A program made the translations under genes and the position numbers. From contig CAMLHZ010000002.1 of NCBI GenBank assembly GCA_946480085.1, forward strand, positions 1 to 64,000: a stretch of DNA of 64,000 bases, in the 5' to 3' direction. This DNA is from an uncultured Flavobacteriales bacterium. Lineage in GTDB: Bacteria > Bacteroidota > Bacteroidia > Flavobacteriales > Crocinitomicaceae. The notes under the pieces were generated by a model, which made no database searches, was not told the origin of the DNA, and saw only the letters and a list, made by a program, of their open reading frames with translations. Below are positions 45,301 through 53,661 of this stretch, piece by piece (position 1 is the stretch's first letter; each line of letters opens with the position of its first letter).

Positions 45301-45786
45301 TTACAAATTCTTCGCCATCCACAAATCGCAGGCAAAATGACCTGAATCGCCATATGGTTTATCCAAATATTTAAATCCGAGTTGTTCATACAAACCAACG
45401 GCAATATGCAATTCAGGAAGCGTTTCCAGATAGATTTCGGTGTATCCTTCATCTATGGCCTGACTACAACATAACTCCATCAATCGTTTTCCAATTCCAG
45501 TCCCTCGCATTTTTGTCGACACATACAGTTTAACCAATTCAGTACAGCCTGCAGGCATTCCCTTCGTTGGAAAAATTCCGCATCCGCCAACTATTACATT
45601 GTTCACCAACGCAATGTTGTAGTACGATTTTGGAGTTTGAAACAGTTCGAATAAATGATCTGTTGTTGGATCAGTAAAAACGGTTCCAGGTTTATTAGCA
45701 TCGAATTCCGTCAGTACAGAACGAATCAGTTCAGCAATCTCTTTGTTGTCTTGTGGCTCTATCGGTCGAATTACAATATGGTGCAT
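45301..45786 (-). CDS. GNAT family N-acetyltransferase
   Basis: A 161-residue cytoplasmic acetyltransferase from the ATG at 45786 (M-H-H-I-V-I-R-P). Acetyl-CoA-binding motif A is M-R-G-T-G-I-G-K-R-L-M-E (R/Q-x-x-G-x-G pattern) near residues 97-108, preceded by the strand E-L-V-K-L-Y-V. Motif B (L-Y-E-Q-L-G-F-K-Y) is near 138. The acceptor amine (small molecule or protein) cannot be predicted. An in-frame TTG four codons upstream is less likely than this ATG. It stands alone on the minus strand. Confidence 0.87.
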   Translation of the reverse strand: MHHIVIRPIEPQDNKEIAELIRSVLTEFDANKPGTVFTDPTTDHLFELFQTPKSYYNIALVNNVIVGGCGIFPTKGMPAGCTELVKLYVSTKMRGTGIGKRLMELCCSQAIDEGYTEIYLETLPELHIAVGLYEQLGFKYLDKPYGDSGHFACDLWMAKNL

Positions 45787-45873
45787 ATTTTCTATCAAAT
45801 CTTCTACTGATTAAGGTACGCAGATTTTTTGAATGACGTTCAACTGATATTCTCTAAAACAAAATTTAGGAGT

Positions 45874-47124
45874 TTATTGTTTAACAATCGAGCGATGAAT
45901 TGTTCCTTCGTTGGTTTTCATCACCAAAAACAGCTGTTGCGGATTGATATTCCCGATAAAGACCTTCCATTCTTTCTTACCAATAGTTGATTTTTCACTG
46001 ATGATGTTTTGCACCAATTTTCCATCGGCCTGATACAAATCCATTTGGCAAAAGGTGTTGGTGTTTAGTTCAAGCGAAATGGTTATTTCTTGTTCCGTTG
46101 GATTTGGATTTACGCTCAGGACATGTATCTCACTTGGTTTAATTTCTTCATTCACAGACAATTCTCCGTGTAAGGAATACCTGTAAAGTTTTTCTCCGCT
46201 CATGTAAGCAAGTGAATCGCTTATCCTGAAGAAACGATTATAACCGGTTCCATTGTACATTGGAATAGTCCAGCTATTTCCGCCATCTACAGTTTCTAAT
46301 AAAGATTGGGTGCTGCCTGTAAAACCATGATTTTCATCCAAGAAGCCAATCATCTGTTGTCGTATGTAATTGTTATGAATGATTTGTTGAGTCCAATTAT
46401 TGCCACTATCAGATGATTTCACCAGTCTGACATTCCCTGTTTGAGGTAATCCTTCAACAGATCCCCAAAAGTGAATTCCGTCGGGAGTTTGAATTTTCCA
46501 GATGTAATCTTCTGCTACCATGGTTTTCAGTTTTATTGACCAGGTTTCACCACCATCATCAGTGTAAAGTACAATTCCTCCTTCCGATTCATCAATGGCT
46601 TTTCCAGCGGCGAATCCATGTGTTTCATCAATGAAATAAATATCGACTAAGGCTGAAGCGTAAGCGGACATATCTGTAAATTCCCAATTCATTCCACCAT
46701 CAATTGATTTTATAATAAATGCTGGAGAGCTCCAAATACCACATCCGTAAATGACATTTTCACTTGGAGCAGCTAGACCACAAACTCCAGGTAAATTCTG
46801 TGAAATTGTTTGGTTTATCGGAGTCCAGGTTGCTCCACCGTCAATTGTTTTGTAGAAAATCTCCTCTAATGATCCGGCAAAGCCAACGTACGGGGTAGCA
46901 AATTCGATACATCTTAAATATTTCCCCGTACTGTAATAAAGATCCCAATTCAAACCATCACGAGTTTTAAAAATGTCACCATCAAGATTACAAGCCCAAC
47001 CCAAGGTGTCGTTGTAGAAAAAAACATCATCATACCTGCCAGATTCAGGAACATCCAGAACCGTAAATTGTGCGTTCGAATAAAAGGAAGTCGAAACCAA
47101 AAGAATGAATAATAGTGTTTTCAT
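45874..47124 (-). CDS. YCF48-like beta-propeller protein with T9SS type A sorting domain
   Basis: A 416-residue secreted protein with signal peptide (ending F-Y-S-N-A-Q). Five BNR/YCF48-type blades are marked by D-G-G-x-x-W variants (T-I-D-G-G-A-T-W, S-I-D-G-G-M-N-W, T-D-D-G-G-E-T-W, D-S-G-N-N-W, V-D-G-G-N-S-W) and accompanying G-F-A/G-W-A strands. The last 75 residues form a T9SS type A domain (V-N-P-N-P-T-E-Q-E, D-L-Y-Q-A-D-G-K, closing S-I-V-K-Q). In Bacteroidota such proteins are surface-exposed or released; the photosystem name is only structural. Divergent from lhgO. Confidence 0.87.
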   Translation of the reverse strand: MKTLLFILLVSTSFYSNAQFTVLDVPESGRYDDVFFYNDTLGWACNLDGDIFKTRDGLNWDLYYSTGKYLRCIEFATPYVGFAGSLEEIFYKTIDGGATWTPINQTISQNLPGVCGLAAPSENVIYGCGIWSSPAFIIKSIDGGMNWEFTDMSAYASALVDIYFIDETHGFAAGKAIDESEGGIVLYTDDGGETWSIKLKTMVAEDYIWKIQTPDGIHFWGSVEGLPQTGNVRLVKSSDSGNNWTQQIIHNNYIRQQMIGFLDENHGFTGSTQSLLETVDGGNSWTIPMYNGTGYNRFFRISDSLAYMSGEKLYRYSLHGELSVNEEIKPSEIHVLSVNPNPTEQEITISLELNTNTFCQMDLYQADGKLVQNIISEKSTIGKKEWKVFIGNINPQQLFLVMKTNEGTIHRSIVKQ

Positions 47125-47292
47125 AAGTGTAGATTTGAGTCATCTAAAGTTATTTCATTCTATACCAAATGACTAAACACGAAATAAAAGGAAAGCGCCT
47201 TTGAATCAATGATTTGACTTATTTGATGTTTTGAATTGAAAAGTATCTTGGAATTGACCTCTTATTGAGCAGAAAATACAATGTAGAATTGG

Positions 47293-47300
47293 TATTTTTG
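47293..47300 (+). promoter_or_regulatory. -7 element (TATTTTTG) for lhgO
   Basis: An exact TAnnTTTG match 15 bases before the ATG at 47316. The TTG at 47265 is in frame with the gene but lies upstream of this motif and so would not be in the mRNA. Confidence 0.55.
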
Positions 47301-47315
47301 CTAAAAATTTTGAAG

Positions 47316-48527
47316 ATGGCTTTCGATATTGCGATTATTGGTGGAGGAATAGTAGGTGCGGCAACGTTTTACAAGTTTCAAAGCAGGTATCCCGATTTGA
47401 CAATTGTATTGATTGAAAAAGAGGCGGTTTTGGCAAATCACCAGACAGGTAATAACTCGGGAGTTATTCACTCTGGACTGTACTATAAACCAGGATCGTT
47501 GAAAGCCAAAAATTGTGTTGCTGGTCGACATGAACTAGTTGCTTTTGCAAAAGAACACAGCATTGCTCATGACGTTTGTGGAAAAGTGGTTGTTGCAACG
47601 GATGCAGCTGAACTTCCTCATATGGAAAAGATCTTCCAAAACGGAATCGCAAATAATACGGAAGGTATTGAAATGATCGATGCAAAACGTGTAAAGGAAA
47701 TTGAACCTTACGTTGAGTCGATTGGTGGTATTTGGGTTCCTTGTACCGGAATTATTGACTTTCGCGGTGCAACAGAGAAAATGGCCGAAATTGCACTTTC
47801 CATGCAGCCTAAGAGCGAAATGAAATTGAATCATGAAGTTATTGCAATTGAACGAACGGAAGAATTAACGACTGTCATAACGAATAAAGGGAAAGTTGAA
47901 GCGAAATACCTTATTTTCTGCGGTGGTTTGCATGCAGATCGATTAGCGAAAAAAGACGGTGTGAACCTGAAAGAGAAAGTTGTAGGTTTCCGTGGAGACT
48001 ACTACGAACTTACTGAAGAAGCGAAACATAAGGTGAAGAATCTGATTTACCCGGTTCCGAATCCGGATTTCCCTTTCCTTGGTGTGCACTTCACACGTAT
48101 GACAAATGGAGAAATTGAATGTGGACCAAATGCTGTATTTTCATTTAAACGTGAAGGCTATAAAAAAACCGATTTCTCTCTTCGCGACACAGCGGACGCA
48201 TTGTCGTACCGCGGAACATGGAATTTGCTCTTTAAGAATACCAGATTTGCAGTGAATGAATATCGCAGAGCATTTTCAAAGCGTTTGTTCCTGAAAACAC
48301 TTCAACGCATGATTCCAAGTTTAACCATGGAAGATATTCATCCGGGAAGAGCGGGTGTACGCGCAATGTTGTTGGCACAGGATGGTGATACACGTGATGA
48401 TTTCCGCTTTGAATTTCACGCTAACTCAGTTCACGTTTTAAATGCTCCTTCACCTGCAGCAACAGCTTGTTTGGCAATCGGCGGACAAATTGTCGATGAG
48501 GCAGAGAAACACTTTGGGTTGAAGTAA
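47316..48527 (+). CDS. lhgO: L-2-hydroxyglutarate oxidase
   Basis: A 403-residue FAD-dependent oxidoreductase of the DAO/LhgO family that converts L-2-hydroxyglutarate to 2-oxoglutarate, feeding electrons to the membrane quinone pool. The Rossmann motif D-I-A-I-I-G-G-G-I-V-G-A-A-T starts at residue 4. N-N-S-G-V-I-H-S-G-L-Y-Y near 47-58 is the family flavin-site block. H-P-G-R-A-G-V-R-A and A-P-S-P-A-A-T-A-C-L-A-I-G near the C-terminus also fit LhgO/YgaF. The start is fixed by the promoter motif and by placement of the Rossmann fold at the N-terminus. No csiD neighbour is present. Confidence 0.92.
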   Translation: MAFDIAIIGGGIVGAATFYKFQSRYPDLTIVLIEKEAVLANHQTGNNSGVIHSGLYYKPGSLKAKNCVAGRHELVAFAKEHSIAHDVCGKVVVATDAAELPHMEKIFQNGIANNTEGIEMIDAKRVKEIEPYVESIGGIWVPCTGIIDFRGATEKMAEIALSMQPKSEMKLNHEVIAIERTEELTTVITNKGKVEAKYLIFCGGLHADRLAKKDGVNLKEKVVGFRGDYYELTEEAKHKVKNLIYPVPNPDFPFLGVHFTRMTNGEIECGPNAVFSFKREGYKKTDFSLRDTADALSYRGTWNLLFKNTRFAVNEYRRAFSKRLFLKTLQRMIPSLTMEDIHPGRAGVRAMLLAQDGDTRDDFRFEFHANSVHVLNAPSPAATACLAIGGQIVDEAEKHFGLK

Positions 48528-48576
48528 GACTACAAACTTAAAGACAACCTCAAAGAAGAATATTTTTTAATTAGAA

Positions 48577-49150
48577 CCGCAGAGAAAAAGAGAGCACAGA
48601 GATTTGAAGTTTGCTATCTTCTTTGATTCTATTCAAATGAATTGTTTATCACTCTTCTAATTCCATGTTTTACTCGCGCTTCATTGAAGTTAATTAAGAG
48701 CCCAAGTTTACGATTACTGAGTTTAAGATAAGTTAATGTTTGTGCAAGATGAACATCCGAAAGCTCTTTTACTGCCTTTATCTCTACGATTATCCAGTCA
48801 TTGATAAATAGATCAAGCCTAAATCCCGATTCAAGTTTCATCCCTTTGTAAACGATAGGTAACTCTACTTGGCGCTTAACATTTAGACCAACTTTTGAAA
48901 GTTCATGAAAAAGGCACGTTTCATAAACACTTTCTAATAATCCAGGGCCTAATTCGGTATGAACGTCGATCGCAGCGCCAATAATGATTGAGGTTAATTC
49001 GTTTTCAGTCATGATTAAGTTTTCTATTTAAGATAGTGAAAAACATCATTTATTGAACCCGACATTCTCTTTTTCTATACTCTCAGTTGATTGTAATTTG
49101 ATTTCATATGTAATTGTCTCTGTGTTCTCTTTTTCTTTTTTTCTCTGCGG
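48577..49150. repeat. Inverted CCGCAGAGAAAAAG... repeats flanking the GxxExxY gene
   Basis: The left copy at 48577-48602 begins CCGCAGAGAAAAAGAGAG and ends CACAGAGA. The right copy at 49117-49150 is the inverse, TCTCTGTGTTCTC...TTTCTCTGCGG, with eight extra bases in the A/T tract. Together they bracket exactly one gene. Repeats of this wording are often seen near GxxExxY genes in environmental bacteria (recollection, not checked). Confidence 0.7.
48629..49012 (-). CDS. GxxExxY family protein
   Basis: A 127-residue protein with the defining motif G-L-L-E-S-V-Y (near 24-30). A PD-(D/E)XK-like core follows: G-F-R-L-D-L-F-I-N-D and I-I-V-E-I-K-A-V (the D...ExK triad), then L-A-Q-T-L-T-Y-L-K and L-G-L-L-I-N-F. 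The family is uncharacterised but probably has a nuclease fold. It starts M-T-E-N-E-L-T at 49012 and is the only gene between two inverted repeats, suggesting a mobile or horizontally spread unit. Neighbouring genes are ordinary housekeeping genes on the other strand. Confidence 0.93.
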   Translation of the reverse strand: MTENELTSIIIGAAIDVHTELGPGLLESVYETCLFHELSKVGLNVKRQVELPIVYKGMKLESGFRLDLFINDWIIVEIKAVKELSDVHLAQTLTYLKLSNRKLGLLINFNEARVKHGIRRVINNSFE

Positions 49151-49237
49151 TTTTTAATGAAGCCTTTTCTTCATTTTTTATTAAGACAAAATCTCCTTTT
49201 CCATTTTCTCCGTAACTTCGAAACAAATACCTCAAAC

Positions 49238-50002
49238 ATGAAAATTCTCATTTCTCCCGCAAAATCAATCAACGAAAATTGCGAGTTTCCTTCTCTAGAG
49301 TTTACGACTCCACAGTTTGCAAAAGAAGCAACAGTTCTTCATGCAAAACTTAAAAAGTTGTCAGCTAAAAAGTTGATGGAGATGATGCATGTTTCAAAAG
49401 ATATTGCTGAGTTGAATGTGAACAGATACGCAAACTGGCATTTGACAGATACCCCAACTGAAGACGTAAAACCTGCTGGATTTCTTTTTACCGGAGAAGT
49501 TTATCGTGGATTGGATTTCGCTTCACTTTCTGAGAAGGAAATGAAGAACGCTCAGGACCAACTTCGAATTCTTTCTGGAATGTATGGTTTATTGAAACCT
49601 TTCGATTTGATGTATCCGTATCGCTTAGAAATGGGAACGAAATGGGCCGTGACACCAAAACAAAAGAATTTATATGCTTTTTGGGGAGATAAACTGACGA
49701 AATCATTAATTGCGGAATCCGAGAAAGATGAAGTATTTGTGAATTTAGCGAGTTCAGAATATTTCAAAGCTGTTCAGTGGGACAAACTCAATCGTACTCA
49801 TGTTACTCCTGTTTTTAAAGAATTTAAAGGCGGCGAATACAAGATTGTAATGACCTACGCAAAGCATGCACGTGGAAGTATGACGCGTTTTATCCTTCAG
49901 AATAACTGTAAAACCATTGACGATTTGAAATTGTTTAATGCAGACGGATATTCTTTCGATGTAAAGCAAAGCACAGAGAACGAGTTGGTATTCGTTAGAT
50001 AG
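49238..50002 (+). CDS. yaaA: Peroxide stress protein YaaA
   Basis: A 254-residue cytoplasmic protein that in E. coli limits intracellular iron and protects DNA during peroxide stress; the fold is a DNA-binding DUF328. The start M-K-I-L-I-S-P-A-K-S-I is the family N-terminus. G-E-V-Y-R-G-L-D, I-L-S-G-M-Y-G-L-L-K-P-F-D and Y-R-L-E-M-G-T are the core motifs. The C-terminus contains Y-A-K-H-A-R-G-S-M-T-R-F-I. An upstream in-frame ATG would add 27 non-homologous residues from the repeat region and is rejected. A weak -7-like TAACTTCG lies at 49213-49220. Confidence 0.94.
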   Translation: MKILISPAKSINENCEFPSLEFTTPQFAKEATVLHAKLKKLSAKKLMEMMHVSKDIAELNVNRYANWHLTDTPTEDVKPAGFLFTGEVYRGLDFASLSEKEMKNAQDQLRILSGMYGLLKPFDLMYPYRLEMGTKWAVTPKQKNLYAFWGDKLTKSLIAESEKDEVFVNLASSEYFKAVQWDKLNRTHVTPVFKEFKGGEYKIVMTYAKHARGSMTRFILQNNCKTIDDLKLFNADGYSFDVKQSTENELVFVR

Positions 50003-50084
50003 AATTTAACTTCATTTTCAGAATTAGAGATAAGATTTAGTCTTATGTCTTTAGTCTTTCGTCTCCAGTCCTTATATTAGTAAA

Positions 50085-51869
50085 ATGTTCGGTTCAGTAA
50101 TGAAGTCTTTACACGGAGGCGTTTTCTTTCTCCGCAATAAACTTACACAGCGACAATTTCTTTTGCTCTCAAGTGTAATTGTGGGACTTTCTTCTGCCTT
50201 GGCGGTTATTGCCCTTAAAACCTTTGCGCATTCTGTTTTGCTTTTCATGCGTTACATTAACGAGAAAGTAGGTTTTACTTATCTTGATTTTTGTCTGCCA
50301 ATAATTGGTATTGTGGTAACCGTTTGGATAACGAGAAAATTACTTCGAAACCGATTGGAAAAAGGAACCTGGCGAATTATTTATTCAATCAACAAGCAGT
50401 CGAGTATAATGCCGCGCATGCAGATGTATGCCCAAATTCTTACGTCTTCTGTGACTGTTGGACTTGGTGGTTCAGCAGGATTGGAAAGCCCCGTAACGAT
50501 TACAGGAGCAGCGTTTGGATCCAATTTCGCAAGGACATATTTGCTGAGCGCTAAGGAAAGAACCTTATTATTGGCTTGTGGTGTTGCGGCTGGAATTGCC
50601 GCGGCATTTAATGCGCCAATTGCAGGGGTTTTGTTCACCATGGAAGTCTTGCTGGCCGACATGGGGATTACTGCGTTTATTCCTTTAATGCTTGCCGCAG
50701 CTTCAGGTGCTTTGCTTTCTGGTGCAATTTTGAACGAAAGTATTTTGCTTTCATTTAAATCAATGGTGCATTTTGAGATGAGTAATGTTCCTTTTTACAT
50801 TCTTCTGGGAGTGATTACTGGTTTTATCGCTGTTTACCATTCACGAATGTTCAATAGAATAGAGCATTGGTTTGAAAAATTGGAATGGGGAGTTTATCAA
50901 AAAGCATTGTTTGGCGCCTTGATTTTGGCAACGTTGATACTAATCTTTCCACCGCTTTTTGGTGAGGGTTATGATGGAATTCGCAATCTGACTCCAGAAA
51001 AGATGGGGAACATTGGTGAAGGCTTTTTGTTTCGAAGTATTAAGGATAAATGGATTCTGCTTCTTATTCTTGCCGTAGTTGCTTTCGTTAAAGCAATTGC
51101 AACAGGTTTGACATTAGGGGCTGGTGGAAACGGAGGGAATTTCGCTCCATCATTATTTGTTGGAAGTTACACTGGTTTTGCGTTTGCAACCGGACTCAAT
51201 TTATCTGGAATCGCGAATGCACTTCCAATCACCAATTTTACTTTGGTTGGAATGGCGGGAATGTTGAGCGGGCTCTTTCATGCACCCTTAACAGCGATGT
51301 TCCTTATTGCTGAGATTACAGGTGGTTATGGTTTGATGATTCCACTGATGATCGTGAGTTCTATCAGCTTTGCCATTTCGAAACGGTATTTGGTGCATTC
51401 TATGGATACAGCGAAATTAGCGAAAGAAGGGCATGTTGTTCGTGCGGATAAAGACAGACACGTGCTTTCGTCAATCGACGCGAAAGATCTACTGGAAGAA
51501 ATTGTAGTGGTGTTAAATCCGTTCAATACGATTTCCGATTTGATTCAATTGGTTCAAAACTCAAACCAGGCACTTTTTCCGGTAGTTTCTGAAAGCGGAA
51601 CGTTGGTAGGAATGATTTATCTGGAAGATTTGCCTGAACTACTTCCGATTTACACCAAAGATCCGAATCGAACCTTGGATCAGGTGATGTCACCCGTTCG
51701 TTTTGCAATTCTTGCTGGCTCAACGACCGAGCATGCTATGGATTTATTCGAACGCTCAAAATTGAATTTCCTTCCGGTCATGGAAAACGATGAAGTGATT
51801 GGTTATTACTCCAAAGCTCGACTTCTGGAGGCGTATAGAAGAAAGATAATGGATAATATTGTTGAGTAA
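50085..51869 (+). CDS. ClC-type voltage-gated chloride channel or H+/Cl- antiporter with CBS domains
   Basis: A 594-residue inner-membrane protein with about ten membrane segments over residues 20-440. The selectivity motifs are G-L-G-G-S-A-G-L-E-S-P (near 126; gating Glu retained, although the canonical G-R-E-G-P reads G-L-E-S-P) and G-A-G-G-N-G-G-N-F-A-P-S-L (near 345). Two CBS domains follow (about 470-590: L-L-E-E-I-V-V-V-L-N-P-F-N-T-I and M-S-P-V-R-F-A-I). Whether it is a channel or an exchanger is not decided by the sequence. A MmcQ/YjbR gene starts three bases after its stop. Confidence 0.92.
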   Translation: MFGSVMKSLHGGVFFLRNKLTQRQFLLLSSVIVGLSSALAVIALKTFAHSVLLFMRYINEKVGFTYLDFCLPIIGIVVTVWITRKLLRNRLEKGTWRIIYSINKQSSIMPRMQMYAQILTSSVTVGLGGSAGLESPVTITGAAFGSNFARTYLLSAKERTLLLACGVAAGIAAAFNAPIAGVLFTMEVLLADMGITAFIPLMLAAASGALLSGAILNESILLSFKSMVHFEMSNVPFYILLGVITGFIAVYHSRMFNRIEHWFEKLEWGVYQKALFGALILATLILIFPPLFGEGYDGIRNLTPEKMGNIGEGFLFRSIKDKWILLLILAVVAFVKAIATGLTLGAGGNGGNFAPSLFVGSYTGFAFATGLNLSGIANALPITNFTLVGMAGMLSGLFHAPLTAMFLIAEITGGYGLMIPLMIVSSISFAISKRYLVHSMDTAKLAKEGHVVRADKDRHVLSSIDAKDLLEEIVVVLNPFNTISDLIQLVQNSNQALFPVVSESGTLVGMIYLEDLPELLPIYTKDPNRTLDQVMSPVRFAILAGSTTEHAMDLFERSKLNFLPVMENDEVIGYYSKARLLEAYRRKIMDNIVE

Positions 51870-51872
51870 GCG

Positions 51873-52217
51873 ATGAAGAAAACACAACAACTTTTAGCCT
51901 TTGTTTCCATGTTCGATGAAGTGGAAGAATCGCCGCATTTCGAAAGACGCTCGTTTCGTGTGAAGAAAAAGATCTTTCTGACCATCGACGAATCAAAGGA
52001 TTCTGCAACGGTTAAATTGACCCCTGAAGAACAAAGCGCTTTCATGGCTTTCGATAAATCTATTTTTTATCCAGCAGCAGGAAAATGGGGGAAAGACGGT
52101 TGGACTATCATTGACCTGAAAAAAGTGAATAGTGATACGCTTGCAGATGCAGTTCGCTGCTCGTATTGTAATGTTGCTCCTAAGAAACTTGCCGATCAAT
52201 TCCGGGTCGACTTTTAA
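51873..52217 (+). CDS. MmcQ/YjbR family protein
   Basis: A 114-residue cytoplasmic protein of the YjbR fold (double-wing DNA-binding-like). It shows S-P-H-F-E-R-R-S-F-R-V, a strand pair K-K-I-F-L-T-I-D-E and S-A-T-V-K-L-T, the mid W-G-K-D-G-W-T-I-I-D-L segment and the C-terminal helix D-A-V-R-C-S-Y-C-N-V-A-P-K-K. Molecular function is not established. It is cotranscribed with the ClC gene (three-base gap); no functional link between the two is known to me. Confidence 0.82.
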   Translation: MKKTQQLLAFVSMFDEVEESPHFERRSFRVKKKIFLTIDESKDSATVKLTPEEQSAFMAFDKSIFYPAAGKWGKDGWTIIDLKKVNSDTLADAVRCSYCNVAPKKLADQFRVDF

Positions 52218-52302
52218 AATTTCGCTCCTTTCATTTTCTCTTTGATTTCTTCCTTGTATTCTGGGAAATTCTTGCTCTCACTCGGTTTTGTACAATAAAA
52301 AT

Positions 52303-52330
52303 CTTTGCGCTCTTCGCGAACTTTGCGGGA
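52303..52330. repeat. CTTTGCG-type interspersed repeat unit
   Basis: CTTTGCGCTCTTCGCGAA followed by CTTTGCGGGA contains two CTTTGCG units around a TTCGCGAA palindrome. It lies in the 154-base gap before the membrane protein gene, and its wording resembles short intergenic repeats seen in other Bacteroidota. The rest of this gap holds the -7 motif at 52347. Confidence 0.4.
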
Positions 52331-52346
52331 AAATGAAACCTTCGAT

Positions 52347-52354
52347 TATCTTTG
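52347..52354 (+). promoter_or_regulatory. -7 element (TATCTTTG) for the membrane protein gene
   Basis: An exact TAnnTTTG match 17 bases before the ATG at 52372. Confidence 0.55.
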
Positions 52355-52371
52355 CTTAACAATTTCTTAAT

Positions 52372-53172
52372 ATGGATCCTGTAGAAATGTTCAGCAGAAC
52401 TAAAAATCGTTTTTGGCAAAAGTGGTCAATAGCAGTAAAGATTATTCCTTTCCTTGCTCTTGTTGTTGGCGCAAAGTTTCTCTTTCATTACAAAGGATGG
52501 GAGATTATGGAAATCAATGCTGTCTTCACCAGTTTGGTTGGAGGAACCATCTTTCTCATCGGATTTTTGATCTCAGGAGTGCTTTCAGATTATAAAGAGA
52601 GTGAAAAATTGCCTAGTGAACTTGCTGCTTCGTTCAGAACGTTAAATGACGATACGGATACCTTGATCAGATCTTTTGATTCCAAAGCTGCCCGCGAGTT
52701 TTTAGGTTACCAAAAGGAACTGTATTATTCAATGCTGAATTGGTTTTATAAGCAAGAAAGAACTGCTGCTATGCTGAATAAAATAAGTGCAATGAATGAT
52801 TATATCAGCGCCCTTGAAAAAGAAGGAATTCAGGTCAATTATATTGTTCGAATTAAGAATGAACAAAACAGTCTGAGAAAAATGCTGCTTCGCATTGATA
52901 CTGTTCGTGATACCGATTTCATTGGTCCGGCATACACCATTGTTGAAGTGATGGGAATGCTCATTGCTTTCGGATTGATCATCATAAAAATGGAGCCGTT
53001 TTACGCATCACTTTTCTGCACAACGCTCGTTACGTTTTTAGTTGCATACATGTTTCTATTAATTCATGATCTCGACAATCCATTCGATTATTCTTCAAAA
53101 GGCGAAAGCGGAACCGAAGTCTCCCTGAAACCTTTCAATGACCTTTCCGAATCCATTTACTCAGAAGGTTAA
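52372..53172 (+). CDS. Integral membrane protein, bestrophin/DUF4239-like
   Basis: A 266-residue protein with two N-terminal hydrophobic helices (about 21-40 and 50-70, including F-T-S-L-V-G-G-T-I-F-L-I-G-F-L-I-S-G) and two further ones near 188-235. A helical, charged cytosolic region lies between them (75-185). The four-helix layout with V-L-S-D-Y-K-E-S-E-K-L-P after helix two is reminiscent of DUF4239/bestrophin-like anion channels, but no diagnostic residue settles it. It is a single-gene transcript. Confidence 0.6.
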   Translation: MDPVEMFSRTKNRFWQKWSIAVKIIPFLALVVGAKFLFHYKGWEIMEINAVFTSLVGGTIFLIGFLISGVLSDYKESEKLPSELAASFRTLNDDTDTLIRSFDSKAAREFLGYQKELYYSMLNWFYKQERTAAMLNKISAMNDYISALEKEGIQVNYIVRIKNEQNSLRKMLLRIDTVRDTDFIGPAYTIVEVMGMLIAFGLIIIKMEPFYASLFCTTLVTFLVAYMFLLIHDLDNPFDYSSKGESGTEVSLKPFNDLSESIYSEG

Positions 53173-53393
53173 TTTAGTATTGTTCTGTAGAAAGAATGAG
53201 AGTAGAATCAATTGAACCTCATTTTTAGTGCTTTGAACGCTGAACTGAATGACGCTAAAATTCGAGAAAGCTCGAAGAGATCATTTCGAATTTCGACATT
53301 CAGAAGTTGGTTCAAATGTTTCGCTTTCAAAGCATGAATATGATTAGAACTTCATTTTGCGAAACAAGCTAAAAATTCAGGTCTTGACTTTCT

Positions 53394-53425
53394 TTTCTTT
53401 TCTTTGGTCAAGCAAAGAAAAGAAA
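53394..53425. repeat. 13-bp inverted repeat TTTCTTTTCTTTG / CAAAGAAAAGAAA
   Basis: A perfect 13-bp stem around a GTCAAG loop, 221 bases after the membrane protein gene. It may end that transcript or be an interspersed repeat. The stretch 53173-53393 contains nothing else I can identify. Confidence 0.6.
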
Positions 53426-53455
53426 GAAGTAAAACGAGAATTTTTATTCGACTAT

Positions 53456-53487
53456 TTGGTTTTATAAAAAACTTTATATAATCTTTG
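53456..53487 (+). promoter_or_regulatory. Promoter of the met operon (TTG-N21-AATCTTTG)
   Basis: TTG at 53456-53458, a 21-base spacer, then AATCTTTG at 53480-53487 (one mismatch to TAnnTTTG). Transcription would start about 25 bases before the riboswitch aptamer. Confidence 0.6.
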
Positions 53488-53517
53488 TGCCGTCATTCTA
53501 AAGCGTAGAAGACATTT

Positions 53518-53650
53518 GTTATACAGAAGAGGCGAGAGACGGACTTTAAGACCCTCTGGCAACCAACTTTAAGTTTTCCCGATTTTTTTTGGGACGATTG
53601 GAAAACCGGTGCCAATTTCCGAGTTAGACATTTATAGTCTGACGAATATA
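53518..53650 (+). ncRNA. SAM-I (S-box) riboswitch
   Basis: A cis-regulatory aptamer for S-adenosylmethionine ahead of metX. The P2 stem is AGAGG/CCTCT (53528-53532 with 53553-53557) around a kink-turn-like internal region, followed by the invariant CTGGCAACC. P3 pairs GTTTTCC with GGAAAAC. The junction reads GGTGCCAATTTCC, matching the S-box consensus GGTGCTAAwTCC. P4 pairs GTTAGAC with GTCTGAC, and the closing TTATA/TATAA gives P1. Gene context (methionine synthesis) agrees. How binding is turned into control is not clear; a small hairpin CAGTAT/ATACTG (53700-53716) followed by a T-rich stretch is a candidate expression platform. Confidence 0.9.
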
Positions 53651-53661
53651 AAAAATGTACT

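Noticed and set aside
45225..45452. Open frame overlapping the 3' end of the GNAT gene on the same strand
   Set aside because: It runs through the REP-like hairpins and lacks any motif; the GNAT frame carries the acetyl-CoA-binding signature.
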